A program made the translations under genes and the position numbers. A stretch of DNA of 30,355 nucleotides from an uncultured Roseburia sp. (GTDB lineage Bacteria > Bacillota > Clostridia > Lachnospirales > Lachnospiraceae): NCBI GenBank assembly GCA_934309475.1, contig CAKRDK010000027.1, forward strand, positions 1 through 30,355, in the 5' to 3' direction. The notes beneath the pieces were generated by a model. The model saw nothing but the letters and a program-made list of their open reading frames with translations. It was not told where the DNA came from and ran no database searches. Shown here one piece after another: positions 22,422-30,221 of this stretch; position 1 is the first letter of the stretch, and each line of letters opens with the position of its first letter.

Positions 22422-23310
22422 TCTCTTCCTGGAATCTGGCAAGATCCATAATCTTCTGAAGTTCTGCACCCTCAACCGGTGCCTCTCCACAGTCTATATG
22501 CTTTCCATCTGCACCCATGCGGCCTAATTTACGCACATCTTTCTCCGGTGTCTTCTCAATTGTAAAGTAATCCACCTTTTTATTCTGCGGATTCATCGTA
22601 ACATAGATACGATAGCAAAGTGGCGCCACCAGATTCTGTACCGGCAAATCAATCTGTACTAAAAGCAAATCTTCACTGATATTTAACGCCATAACCGAAA
22701 AGTCCTGCTCGGAAAACGGATACAGCTTCTCTTCCTTAAAGGTCTTCTTGTAAATCTCATTGACAAACTCTTCTTTTCTCTCACAGAGTTCATCGACAAA
22801 GCTTTCTCCCTCCGTGAAAAGTCTCTTTGGCAGCACACCAAATTCTACCTGTCTACGTGCAAATGCCTGAAACTGTTGTGGTGTCATCTTGACAGACTTT
22901 GTCTTGGCACGCTTCTCATCCATCTCGTGAAGCTTCTCCACCAATTCTTTCTTCAAGACCAGATTATCTGAAAATGGATTCACTACCATGCCTGTAAGTT
23001 CCAATTCTTCCTTCACTACAATATTATTGCAGGCTGGAAATGGCATATTCAAAATCGCCTGGCTCTTTGGCTTCTCCGGAATCTGTGCTTTTGAAGTGTA
23101 CACAGCCAGATACTGCTCACCGGAACCAGATTTTAAGAAACACGGTGTCGGCTGGTTATTCTCCCGCAGCATTGCCGGAACAAGCAGACGTGTCGGCCCC
23201 AATAAATTAAGTACTTTTGTCAATGAATCTTTTGTTCTATCTTCTGCGTACTGTTTGATTGCCTCTTCTAACGCATCGTTTGTAATTTCCATCGTTGTCT
23301 TTTCTTCCAT
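22411..23310 (-). CDS. SseB-like protein
   Basis: The 299-residue product shows the SseB N-terminal domain (about 25-125: LLVPAML, GEQYLAVYTSKAQIPE, ILNMPFPACNNIVV, GMVVNPFSDNLVLKKELV) and a C-terminal half with a mixed alpha/beta region (about 165-270) like the SseB C-terminal domain. Members are frequent in Firmicutes but their role is mostly unknown (E. coli SseB is an enhanced-serine-sensitivity factor). The ATG at 23308-23310 is preferred over a TTG one codon earlier; GGGAAG lies upstream. Its 3' end meets ybaK with five bases between stops. Confidence 0.82.
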   Translation of the reverse strand: MEEKTTMEITNDALEEAIKQYAEDRTKDSLTKVLNLLGPTRLLVPAMLRENNQPTPCFLKSGSGEQYLAVYTSKAQIPEKPKSQAILNMPFPACNNIVVKEELELTGMVVNPFSDNLVLKKELVEKLHEMDEKRAKTKSVKMTPQQFQAFARRQVEFGVLPKRLFTEGESFVDELCERKEEFVNEIYKKTFKEEKLYPFSEQDFSVMALNISEDLLLVQIDLPVQNLVAPLCYRIYVTMNPQNKKVDYFTIEKTPEKDVRKLGRMGADGKHIDCGEAPVEGAELQKIMDLARFQEEMTS

Positions 23311-23383
23311 CAATAACTTCCCAAACCTTTCTCATTGCTTGTAACTTATCGCAACCCCATATTTTTTATAAACATTTGCTACT

Positions 23384-23392
23384 ATTCTAACA
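23384..23392 (-). promoter_or_regulatory. Extended -10 promoter of the SseB-like gene
   Basis: On the minus strand TGTTAGAAT (complement 23384-23392) has the TGn extension before TAGAAT, about 75 bases before the start codon. No clear -35 box is found at the usual distance. Confidence 0.4.
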
Positions 23393-23437
23393 TATTTACC
23401 CCTAAAAATGAAGTTAAAATTCTGTAAATATCATGGT

Positions 23438-23475
23438 CAAAAACGGATGCCATATCGAAAAAAAGAACGGCATCC
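23438..23475 (-). terminator. Intrinsic terminator after the cytidylate-kinase-like gene
   Basis: On the minus strand GGATGCC (complement 23469-23475) pairs with GGCATCC (complement 23445-23451) and is followed by GTTTTTG. The loop of 17 bases is long and T-rich. It lies 33 bases after the stop at 23509. Confidence 0.75.
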
Positions 23476-23508
23476 CGCTTATCCGGAACACCGCTCCCAC
23501 ACTGATTC

Positions 23509-24111
23509 TCATTTTACCATTTTGGCGATGGCAGACACAACATCCTTGATGCAGGCTCTTGATGTGTTGATGCACAAATCATAATTCAGGCGCTCGCCCC
23601 ATGTCTGTCCTGTGAAAAATTCATAATATTTTTTACGTTTCTTATCGACATTCTGAATCTGGCGTCTCAATTCCTTGTCTGTCAGATGCTCCTGTTCCGG
23701 TGCACGCTTTCTGCAGCGTTCCACACGCGACTCGATATCGGCATAGACAAACAGCCGGAACGGATCTTTGTCACGTAAAATGTAGTCCGCACTTCGTCCA
23801 ACGATTACGCAGTCTGACTTCTCTGCCAGTTCTTTTACCAGGCAGCTCTGCTCTCTGTAAATTGCATTGTTCTGCTCTGCCAAAGGATCTAATCCCATGT
23901 AAAACGTACGGCCTGTTGTAATCGGCATCACGGCTGATGGTCCGTTCTCCATCACATGCTGCACATATTCCTCTGCCAGATTCGTTCTCTTTGCAATCTC
24001 TGTGATAATCTCATTGTCGTAATATGCAACCCCAAGTTCATCCGCCAATCTTTTTCCAAGTTCTCTTCCGCCGCTTCCAAACTCACGGCCTACCGTAATA
24101 ATTCTTGCCAT
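23509..24111 (-). CDS. Cytidylate kinase-like protein (Cytidylate_kin2 type)
   Basis: The 200-residue product has a P-loop-like start, RIITVGREFGSGGRELGKRL, then YYDNEIITEIAKRTNL and IVGRSADYIL, DKDPFRLFVYADIESRVERC, and LTDKELRRQIQNVDKKRKKYY, the lid and arginine region of this nucleotide-kinase-like family. It differs from housekeeping Cmk by the REFGSGG loop. Members are common in Clostridia and their substrate is not established. I chose the ATG at 24109-24111, with AGGAG eight bases upstream, over an upstream in-frame start at 24177 that lies in the promoter. It is a single-gene unit with its own terminator. Confidence 0.85.
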   Translation of the reverse strand: MARIITVGREFGSGGRELGKRLADELGVAYYDNEIITEIAKRTNLAEEYVQHVMENGPSAVMPITTGRTFYMGLDPLAEQNNAIYREQSCLVKELAEKSDCVIVGRSADYILRDKDPFRLFVYADIESRVERCRKRAPEQEHLTDKELRRQIQNVDKKRKKYYEFFTGQTWGERLNYDLCINTSRACIKDVVSAIAKMVK

Positions 24112-24147
24112 ATCGACCACTCCTAACCCGATTCTTTTTCTTGTTTC

Positions 24148-24177
24148 ACTATACCATTTCCGGGTATTATTCTGCAA
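24148..24177 (-). promoter_or_regulatory. Promoter of the cytidylate-kinase-like gene
   Basis: On the minus strand TTGCAG (complement 24172-24177) and TATAGT (complement 24148-24153) are 18 bases apart. It is back to back with the plus-strand promoter at 24195-24223. Confidence 0.65.
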
Positions 24178-24194
24178 GTATCTGACGGAAAAAC

Positions 24195-24223
24195 TTGCAG
24201 ACTTCCTTCGAAAAAGTTATGAT
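24195..24223 (+). promoter_or_regulatory. Promoter of the glycosyltransferase gene
   Basis: TTGCAG (24195-24200) and TATGAT (24218-24223) are 17 bases apart on the plus strand, 36 bases before the ATG. The two divergent -35 boxes share the same TTGCAG sequence and form an imperfect inverted pair around 24186. Confidence 0.65.
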
Positions 24224-24259
24224 AAAAATAAATTTTACAGGAGAAAGGAACGGGTACAC

Positions 24260-25480
24260 ATGAGGTTCTTAATTTTAAAATCCAAAGCAATCTGCTACAA
24301 TTCCACCTACTATTTTGCGGACTGTCTGGCAGATTCTTTTCAAAAACTTGGCCACGAGGCAGTTATCTTTGAAATGCAGGGAAAAAGTCTTGCCGAGCTG
24401 CGCGAGATTACAAGGGAACACTTTGACGCAGTTTTCGACTTTAACTCTAAAGTGCCACAGGGCGTTGACGACGAAGATGGTACTTATTTTCTGGATGCCT
24501 TCAACGCACCTTTTTTCAATTATATTCTGGACCATCCACTGTACCAGCATGACAATTTAAAAGAACGGCTGCAAAACTATCACGTGATATGCCTCGACTA
24601 TGACCATGCCGACTACATCCGGCGTTATTATCCGCATATCCGCTCCGTTCTGGTTCTGCCAATCGGTGCCATGCCGCTTGCCGATGAGCCGGTAAAAACT
24701 TTTTCCAAGCGGCAATATAACCTGCTCTTTACCGGAACTTACACAAAGCCGGAGGAAGTCCTTGCCATCATCGATAACTGTGAACCGGGGCTTGCCCGTG
24801 ACATGCACAAAATGATTGATGTGTTAAAAAGTGACTTTTCCCTGCGCTGTGACGAGGTGCTCGAACTTCTTTTACAGAAAAACGACATTGTACTGCCGCC
24901 GCCAACGTTTGCCCAGTATATGCAGCTCTATTTTCTGGTGGACACCTACATCACGGCATATGTCCGCGATATGGTTCTGCGTGCGCTTGCCGGAAACGAG
25001 ATTCCGGTCGACATCTTCGGCCACGGCTGGGAGAAATTCGACTGCGCCGCAAAAAACGTCTTCCACTTTCACGGAAGCTGCACCTTCGACGAAACGTTTT
25101 CTAAAATGGCGGATGCTCAGGCAGTCTTAAATGTTATGCCATGGTTTAAAAACGGAGCACACGACCGTATTTTTTCCGCTTTAAAAAATGAGGCACTCGC
25201 CATCACGGATGAAAGCGGTTACCTCACCGGACATTTTCCAAAGGACACCGGCGTTCTCACCTATTCCTTAAAAGATATGGACGATTTCATCAAAAAAATA
25301 CAGGATTTCCGGAGAAATCCTGCATCTTATGAAAGCCTGGCAGCCGCCGGCCGTACTTTTGTCTGTGAACATGATACCTGGTTAAAACGGGCAGAAGAAA
25401 TTATTTCAGCCGTTCGTAACCTTTCGGCGCCTTCCGGTGGAAAATCCGGTCATGGAACTTTGCAAGTAAAACTACAATAA
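24260..25480 (+). CDS. CgeB-like glycosyltransferase
   Basis: This 406-residue cytosolic protein has an N-terminal Rossmann-like half (DUF3880-like, about 1-200, with FDAVFDFNSKV and YILDHPLYQHDN) and a C-terminal GT-B domain (about 250-385) with VDIFGHGWEKF and NVMPWFKNGAHDRIFSALKN, the family motif in which His-Asp-Arg and the following Glu/Gly residues contact the nucleotide sugar. CgeB relatives decorate spore or surface polymers; here no other glycan genes are nearby, so acceptor and sugar are unknown. GGAGAAAGGAA lies upstream of the ATG. The last 80 bases overlap potD on the other strand, so about 26 C-terminal residues are encoded opposite it. Confidence 0.82.
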   Translation: MRFLILKSKAICYNSTYYFADCLADSFQKLGHEAVIFEMQGKSLAELREITREHFDAVFDFNSKVPQGVDDEDGTYFLDAFNAPFFNYILDHPLYQHDNLKERLQNYHVICLDYDHADYIRRYYPHIRSVLVLPIGAMPLADEPVKTFSKRQYNLLFTGTYTKPEEVLAIIDNCEPGLARDMHKMIDVLKSDFSLRCDEVLELLLQKNDIVLPPPTFAQYMQLYFLVDTYITAYVRDMVLRALAGNEIPVDIFGHGWEKFDCAAKNVFHFHGSCTFDETFSKMADAQAVLNVMPWFKNGAHDRIFSALKNEALAITDESGYLTGHFPKDTGVLTYSLKDMDDFIKKIQDFRRNPASYESLAAAGRTFVCEHDTWLKRAEEIISAVRNLSAPSGGKSGHGTLQVKLQ

Positions 25481-26942
25481 TAATTAAAGCCAGTACAACT
25501 CCTGCCGCTGCCCACTGTCCTGCCGACAGCATGCTCAAGTTAAAGCAACGGATGTTAATCCACATCTGATTGATGTTCGCATTTCCAGCATCATCAAAAT
25601 ACATCATAACCGCACTGCGCGCAATTGCATCCTCGGATGGATATTGTGCCGCAAGCTGGCGGTGTGCCTGCTCTGCCGGCGCGGTAATCACATAATTCTC
25701 ATCGTTGTTATCCCCTGAGAAAAAGTAGCCGACCGGATAGGAAACGGTATCTTCCTCGCCCTCCTCGGCACCATAATTCCAATTTGCATACTCGAAGACA
25801 AGACTGCTGTCACCACCGGCGATTGCGGATGTATAACCGATGTAATACATATTGCGCACTGCATTATCCGGTCTTGAAAGGAAATTGATGAAAGCTTCCG
25901 CAGCCTGTTTTTTCTGTGCATCCTCACCGATTCCCGATTTCAACATAACCCAGCCGTCAAACCAGAGGTTCGTGCACTCTTCCGGCACTGCCCAGTTGAG
26001 GTAAAAATCATCTTCCTCCGCCTGATCCATCGCGTAAACGGCATCCCCCGACCACTGCGTGTTGGCAACTACCTTTCCGGTAATCATATCTGCTTTTCCA
26101 CTGTCCGTCTCAAACGAATAAACATTTCCGCGAATCTCTTTTAACTTCTGCTCCGCCTCCGCAATCGTCTCTTCGCTCGTGTCGTTCATAATCGCGGAGA
26201 GCTGCTCACGATAGTCTTCCTGACTGCGGAAATCCTCACTTTTCAAGAGGTCAGCGTTTAAAATTGCAAGCGTCGGAAAATAGGCATCGCGCACATTGTC
26301 TTTGATGGTCACCTGACGGTAAAATTTGTCATTGTCTAAAATCGACCATGTCGAAGCCTCCTCCTCGGTCACTTCATCCGGATTGTACACAATTCCGGTA
26401 ATGCCCCACATATAGGCTGCTGCATAATCTGCCCACGGTTTTCCATCAATCTCATTTTCCTGAAAAACGCCGTCAATATACGGAGAAACACCCTTTGTAT
26501 AGTAATTATTTTCGTTTGTCTCATCATAAAAAGACTCGGACAGCGGCTCTAACTTGTCTTCTTTTAAAAGCTTCATAATCATATAATCGGATGGACATAC
26601 CAGATCATAAACGTTTCCCAAGTTGAGCTGACTGTACAATTCTTCATTCGTTCCAAATGTGGAATACTCCACCTTGACACGGATGCCATAGGTCTGGTAA
26701 TACCAGTCCTCGAAATCATCTACCAGCGAATTCTCCCCAAAGATGTCCTGACTATCAAGGTCGATAACCTCATCGTCATCCCAGCCGCCTTCGTCAATGT
26801 ATTCTTCCCAGTTGCAGACACGAAGCGTCACCGTTTTTTCTGCCTTCGAATCCGCTGCCTGTGCGGCAACATTCGGAACCGCACCTGCTGCCACAACAAA
26901 TGCAAGTGCTGCTGCCATATATTTTCTGCTTCTACCTGTCAT
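25401..26942 (-). CDS. potD: Spermidine/putrescine-binding protein PotD with C-terminal membrane anchor
   Basis: The product captures polyamines outside the membrane for the PotABC importer. It has an N-terminal signal peptide (likely cut after AQA), and a periplasmic-binding fold with LRVCNWEEYID, STFGTNEELYS, CPSDYMIMKLL, WGITGIVYNPDE, NTQWSGDAVYAM and LWFDGWVMLKSG. No lipobox cysteine follows the signal helix. Instead a second hydrophobic helix at about 473-495 (GVVLALIIIVVLLAKF) and a basic tail (KFHDRIFHRKAPKG) would anchor it at the C-terminus. I prefer the ATG at 26940-26942 (AGGTG six bases upstream; overlaps potC by 11 bases) over a GTG at 26951. The 3' end overlaps the glycosyltransferase by 80 bases. 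Confidence 0.92.
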   Translation of the reverse strand: MTGRSRKYMAAALAFVVAAGAVPNVAAQAADSKAEKTVTLRVCNWEEYIDEGGWDDDEVIDLDSQDIFGENSLVDDFEDWYYQTYGIRVKVEYSTFGTNEELYSQLNLGNVYDLVCPSDYMIMKLLKEDKLEPLSESFYDETNENNYYTKGVSPYIDGVFQENEIDGKPWADYAAAYMWGITGIVYNPDEVTEEEASTWSILDNDKFYRQVTIKDNVRDAYFPTLAILNADLLKSEDFRSQEDYREQLSAIMNDTSEETIAEAEQKLKEIRGNVYSFETDSGKADMITGKVVANTQWSGDAVYAMDQAEEDDFYLNWAVPEECTNLWFDGWVMLKSGIGEDAQKKQAAEAFINFLSRPDNAVRNMYYIGYTSAIAGGDSSLVFEYANWNYGAEEGEEDTVSYPVGYFFSGDNNDENYVITAPAEQAHRQLAAQYPSEDAIARSAVMMYFDDAGNANINQMWINIRCFNLSMLSAGQWAAAGVVLALIIIVVLLAKFHDRIFHRKAPKGYERLK

Positions 26943-27735
26943 TTTCCGCACCTGCCTTTCTGCGTGCGATTATATTCTGTACCATTACGATTGTTAAAAT
27001 TACAACAAAAATCAGCGTAGACAATGCCCACAGCGCAGTCTTAATCTCCGTGTGAGAACCTTTTGTCGCATTCACAACATAGGTACTGATGGTATCAAAC
27101 GTAGCCGGTTTCGTGTAGGTCGTAATAAAATAATCGTCGAGCGATAATGTGACTGACAGCATAAAGCCGGAGACAATGCCCGGTATCAGCTGCGGAATCA
27201 CAACTTTAAAGAGAGCTTCTCTTGCGTTTGCTCCCAAGTCTCTTGCCGCCTCGTAGATGCTGTTATCCATCTGTTTTAATTTCGGCAGAACCGAAAGATA
27301 GACAAACGGCGCTTCCAATACCACATGTCCCACAATCAGCGGGAAAAAGGATTCTTTGCTCATGCCAAACACGACAATCAGCAGTACGCAAAGGGAAAAT
27401 CCTGTCACAACCTCTGCAGTGACAACCGGAACCTGATTCACCATCTGGATAAAATGTTTGGCACCTTTGCGCGAATAAAATGCCCCGATGGCGCCAAGCG
27501 TTCCGAGTACCGTTGCAAGCAATGCCGAACCGAGTGCAAGCGCAAACGTTCCGCCAATCATATGCAGCAGTTCTCCTGTTGTAAAAAGCGTTTTATAATT
27601 CTGCAGGGAAAAATTTCCTGTCGTTCCAATCGTAGCTGTATCTGTAAAACTGTATACCATAAGTGTCAGCACCGGCAGATACATAAATAGGAGTACCAGT
27701 GCCAGCCATGAGGTCCGCAATATCTTTTTCATCAT
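26932..27735 (-). CDS. potC: Spermidine/putrescine ABC transporter permease PotC
   Basis: This 267-residue inner-membrane permease has about six helices and the EAA coupling loop EAARDLGANAREALFKVVIP (about residues 162-181), which docks on PotA. It starts WLALVLLFMYLPVLTLMVYSF, typical of PotC. Its ATG overlaps the potB stop as ATGA; a second ATG directly follows. The GTG/ATG of potD overlaps its 3' end. This tight packing indicates one translationally coupled unit. Confidence 0.94.
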   Translation of the reverse strand: MMKKILRTSWLALVLLFMYLPVLTLMVYSFTDTATIGTTGNFSLQNYKTLFTTGELLHMIGGTFALALGSALLATVLGTLGAIGAFYSRKGAKHFIQMVNQVPVVTAEVVTGFSLCVLLIVVFGMSKESFFPLIVGHVVLEAPFVYLSVLPKLKQMDNSIYEAARDLGANAREALFKVVIPQLIPGIVSGFMLSVTLSLDDYFITTYTKPATFDTISTYVVNATKGSHTEIKTALWALSTLIFVVILTIVMVQNIIARRKAGAENDR

Positions 27736-28523
27736 AAAATCGCCCCCCTGCCTGTTTCTTCTTCGTCAAATCCATGTGTCGCCCAGGTTATGATAAAAAT
27801 AATCACAAGCAGGACAATGGAAATCATGGAGCCGCTGTGCCAGTCATATGCGTTAAAATAGCTTCCAATCAGGCTTCCCATGATGTAAGTGCTGTTGTAG
27901 AGCATATCTAAAATGACATAGTTTGTCATGGATGGCAAAAATACCATCGTCACACCGCTGATTAAGCCCGGCAGGCTTAGCGGAAATGTAACTTTTATAA
28001 ATGTAGTTACGGAATCTGCTCCCAAATCTGCTGCCGCTTCCAGATAAGAATTATCCAGCTTACTCAATGTCGTATAAAGCGGCAGAATCATAAACGGCAG
28101 GAAATCGTAAGTCATACCGAGCACCGTGTTAAAAAACGGATGGTACGAGAGATTCCCCTCTATCATCGTAAGCACTTCCTTGAGTGCCACAACGCGCAGC
28201 GTAAAGTTAATCCACATCGGCGCAATAAAAAGCACGAGCAAAACCGATTTTCTCTTCAGATTGCTCTTTGCCAGAATATATGCGACCGGATATGCAACCA
28301 ACGTACAGCAAATCGTCACCACAACCGCAACCATAAGACTGTAACACAGCGTTCCGATGGTATTCGGGCTTGTGAAAAAGTTCACGAAGTTCTGCAGTGT
28401 AAATCTTCCCTCACCGTTTGTAAATGCATAATAGAGAACCACTAAAAGCGGTGCTATCACAAAGCAAACCAGAAAGACCGCATACGGAATCCCCAGCTGT
28501 TTTCTCGAAAATCGCAATTTCAT
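27732..28523 (-). CDS. potB: Spermidine/putrescine ABC transporter permease PotB
   Basis: The 263-residue permease partners PotC. Six helices are visible, with the EAA loop EAAADLGADSVTTFIKVTFP (about residues 163-182) and the N-terminal FVIAPLLVVLYYAFTNGEG typical of PotB. The C-terminus ends FDEEETGRGAIL. The ATG is two bases after the potA stop, and its ribosome site (GAGGAG) is formed by the last Glu codons of potA, so translation is coupled. Confidence 0.94.
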   Translation of the reverse strand: MKLRFSRKQLGIPYAVFLVCFVIAPLLVVLYYAFTNGEGRFTLQNFVNFFTSPNTIGTLCYSLMVAVVVTICCTLVAYPVAYILAKSNLKRKSVLLVLFIAPMWINFTLRVVALKEVLTMIEGNLSYHPFFNTVLGMTYDFLPFMILPLYTTLSKLDNSYLEAAADLGADSVTTFIKVTFPLSLPGLISGVTMVFLPSMTNYVILDMLYNSTYIMGSLIGSYFNAYDWHSGSMISIVLLVIIFIITWATHGFDEEETGRGAIL

Positions 28524-28525
28524 CT

Positions 28526-30031
28526 CTACTCCTCCTCAAAAAATGAAATTTCAATCTTATCCTTTGGAATCTTCAAGCTGACGTAGTCATTCTCGTTCCA
28601 GAGATATTCATCATGCAAATGTACGTCCTCGTCATTTTTCGTTCGAACAATATAGTGGTAATGGTCACCCTTGTAAATCAGGGATACAATATGTCCGCAG
28701 ATTCCGCCCGCTTCGATATCGTCGCTCATCGTAACCGCGCCAACCGGTACTTTTACCATAACTTTCACACCAGCCGTGTAAATCTCGTTGCATGCGGCAT
28801 CCACAAGCGTACCGTTCTCATTGATGGAAGAGCCCTCATACAGTTTCGTAACATCCACTTCGTATTCGCCGTCCGCAAACTGCACCGTGTAATTTTTCGT
28901 CAGTTCACCCTCGAATATATTGTGGTTTGTCTCTGCTAAAATAACGTGGATTCCATCCGGCTCAATGCACATTCCGATGGTGTCACCTTCTTTTACACTC
29001 TTCGTGCTCTGGATGACAACCTCATTGTCCCCAGACTCCACAATGATTTCATAGTGCATTCCCTTGAAAATCACAGAGCTGACTACTCCTGTAATTGCTC
29101 CATCTTCCGGTTTCGTCATGATAATATCTTCCGGTCTGACTACAACGTCAACGTTGGCGCGCAGCGGCATATCATCTAAACAGTCGAACTCAGCTCCGCA
29201 GAAACGGACTTTTCTGTCGCCTGTCATTTTACCGTTGTAAATATTGCTTTCCCCGATGAAATCGGCAACAAAGACATTCTCCGGTTCGTTATAAATCTCC
29301 TCCGGCGTTCCGACCTGCTGAATGATTCCGTCCGACATGACAACCACTTTATCCGACATGGTAAGCGCCTCTTCCTGGTCATGCGTGACATAGATAAACG
29401 TAATGCCAAGTTCTTTGTGCATCGCCATCAGTTCTAACTGCATCTCTTTTCTCATTTTTAAATCGAGCGCGCCAAGCGGTTCATCCAAAAGAAGAATCTC
29501 CGGCTCATTTACAATCGCTCTCGCAATCGCAATACGCTGCTGCTGTCCACCTGAGAGCGTTGCGATATTTCTCTTTTCAAATCCCTCTAAGTCCACGACC
29601 TCAAGAGCATGTTTTACTTTCTCTTTAATCTCTTTCTTCGAAAGTTTTTCCGTTCTTGTGATGGTCTGTCCATCTTTATTCTGATAGGTAACTTCCTTCG
29701 TCTTTAATTTTAATCCAAAGGCGATATTGTCAAAAATATTCAAATGCGGGAACAGTGCATAACGCTGAAACACCGTATTAATCGGTCTTTTATTTGGTGG
29801 GAGCTTACTGATATCCTCCCCATTTAATAAAATCTGTCCCTCTGTCTGTATGTCAAACCCGGCTATCATACGAAGTGTCGTCGTCTTTCCGCAACCAGAC
29901 GGTCCAAGAAATGTAACAAATTCACCTTTTTTTACTTCAAGGTTAAAATCCTTTACCACCATAAAATTGCCATCATAGCTTTTCTTGATGCCTTTCAGTT
30001 CAATAATGTTCTCTGAAAACTTCTTATCCAT
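28526..30031 (-). CDS. potA: Spermidine/putrescine ABC transporter ATPase PotA, long form with two TOBE-like repeats
   Basis: The 501-residue ATPase energises polyamine uptake. Walker A is GPSGCGKT (43-50), Q-loop FQRYALFPH (88-96), signature LSGGQ (159-163), Walker B LLLDEP (180-185), switch H217. It exceeds the common PotA length of about 370 for two reasons: an insert at about 110-135 (KEVTYQNKDGQTITRTEK) before the signature helix, and a repeated C-terminal domain. TOBE-like units lie at about 295-365 (VVRPEDI, VVSSVIFKGMHYEIIV) and about 425-497 (HIVSLIYKGDHYHYIV, KIPKDKIEI). The ATG at 30029-30031 with GGAAAGGG is preferred over a TTG at 30064. A structured leader precedes it. Confidence 0.94.
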   Translation of the reverse strand: MDKKFSENIIELKGIKKSYDGNFMVVKDFNLEVKKGEFVTFLGPSGCGKTTTLRMIAGFDIQTEGQILLNGEDISKLPPNKRPINTVFQRYALFPHLNIFDNIAFGLKLKTKEVTYQNKDGQTITRTEKLSKKEIKEKVKHALEVVDLEGFEKRNIATLSGGQQQRIAIARAIVNEPEILLLDEPLGALDLKMRKEMQLELMAMHKELGITFIYVTHDQEEALTMSDKVVVMSDGIIQQVGTPEEIYNEPENVFVADFIGESNIYNGKMTGDRKVRFCGAEFDCLDDMPLRANVDVVVRPEDIIMTKPEDGAITGVVSSVIFKGMHYEIIVESGDNEVVIQSTKSVKEGDTIGMCIEPDGIHVILAETNHNIFEGELTKNYTVQFADGEYEVDVTKLYEGSSINENGTLVDAACNEIYTAGVKVMVKVPVGAVTMSDDIEAGGICGHIVSLIYKGDHYHYIVRTKNDEDVHLHDEYLWNENDYVSLKIPKDKIEISFFEEE

Positions 30032-30177
30032 AGCAGTTCCCTTTCCTTCTATTCCTTTTCTCAATAGCTGCGCCCTGCTTTCTAGCCTTGGCGCAATTTA
30101 CACAAGAAGAAAGGCAGGGCAATCAAGACGCTTTCGTTTCTTGACCACTCTGCCTTTCGTTCCTTGCTTATATCGTT
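30032..30177 (-). promoter_or_regulatory. Structured 5' leader of the pot operon with mutually exclusive helices
   Basis: About 145 bases separate the predicted start from the potA ATG. Segment 1 (complement 30150-30158, GAAAGGCAG) pairs perfectly with segment 2 (complement 30109-30117, CTGCCTTTC), enclosing an inner helix TCAAGA/TCTTGA (30139-30144, 30123-30128). Segment 2, read as GCCCTGCCTTTC (30109-30120), also pairs with segment 3 GAAAGCAGGGC (30072-30082) over 11 pairs with one bulge. A third option pairs CCTTTCTTC (30106-30114) with the ribosome site GAAGGAAAGG (30040-30049), nine pairs with one bulge. No T-tract follows, so control of translation or mRNA stability is more likely than attenuation. 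Whether polyamines act on it is unknown. Confidence 0.55.
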
Positions 30178-30183
30178 GCTAAA

Positions 30184-30212
30184 ATCATATATGATATTGA
30201 GAACCTTGTCAA
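30184..30212 (-). promoter_or_regulatory. Promoter of the potABCD operon
   Basis: On the minus strand TTGACA (complement 30207-30212, perfect) is followed after 17 bases by TATGAT (complement 30184-30189). It begins only nine bases past the stop of a transposase remnant. Confidence 0.85.
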
Positions 30213-30221
30213 TATTTTCGG

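Noticed and set aside
30109..30158. Leader hairpin of pot as a simple intrinsic terminator
   Set aside because: The hairpin is strong, but no T-tract follows it on the minus strand; the region runs on as a purine-rich leader to the potA start.
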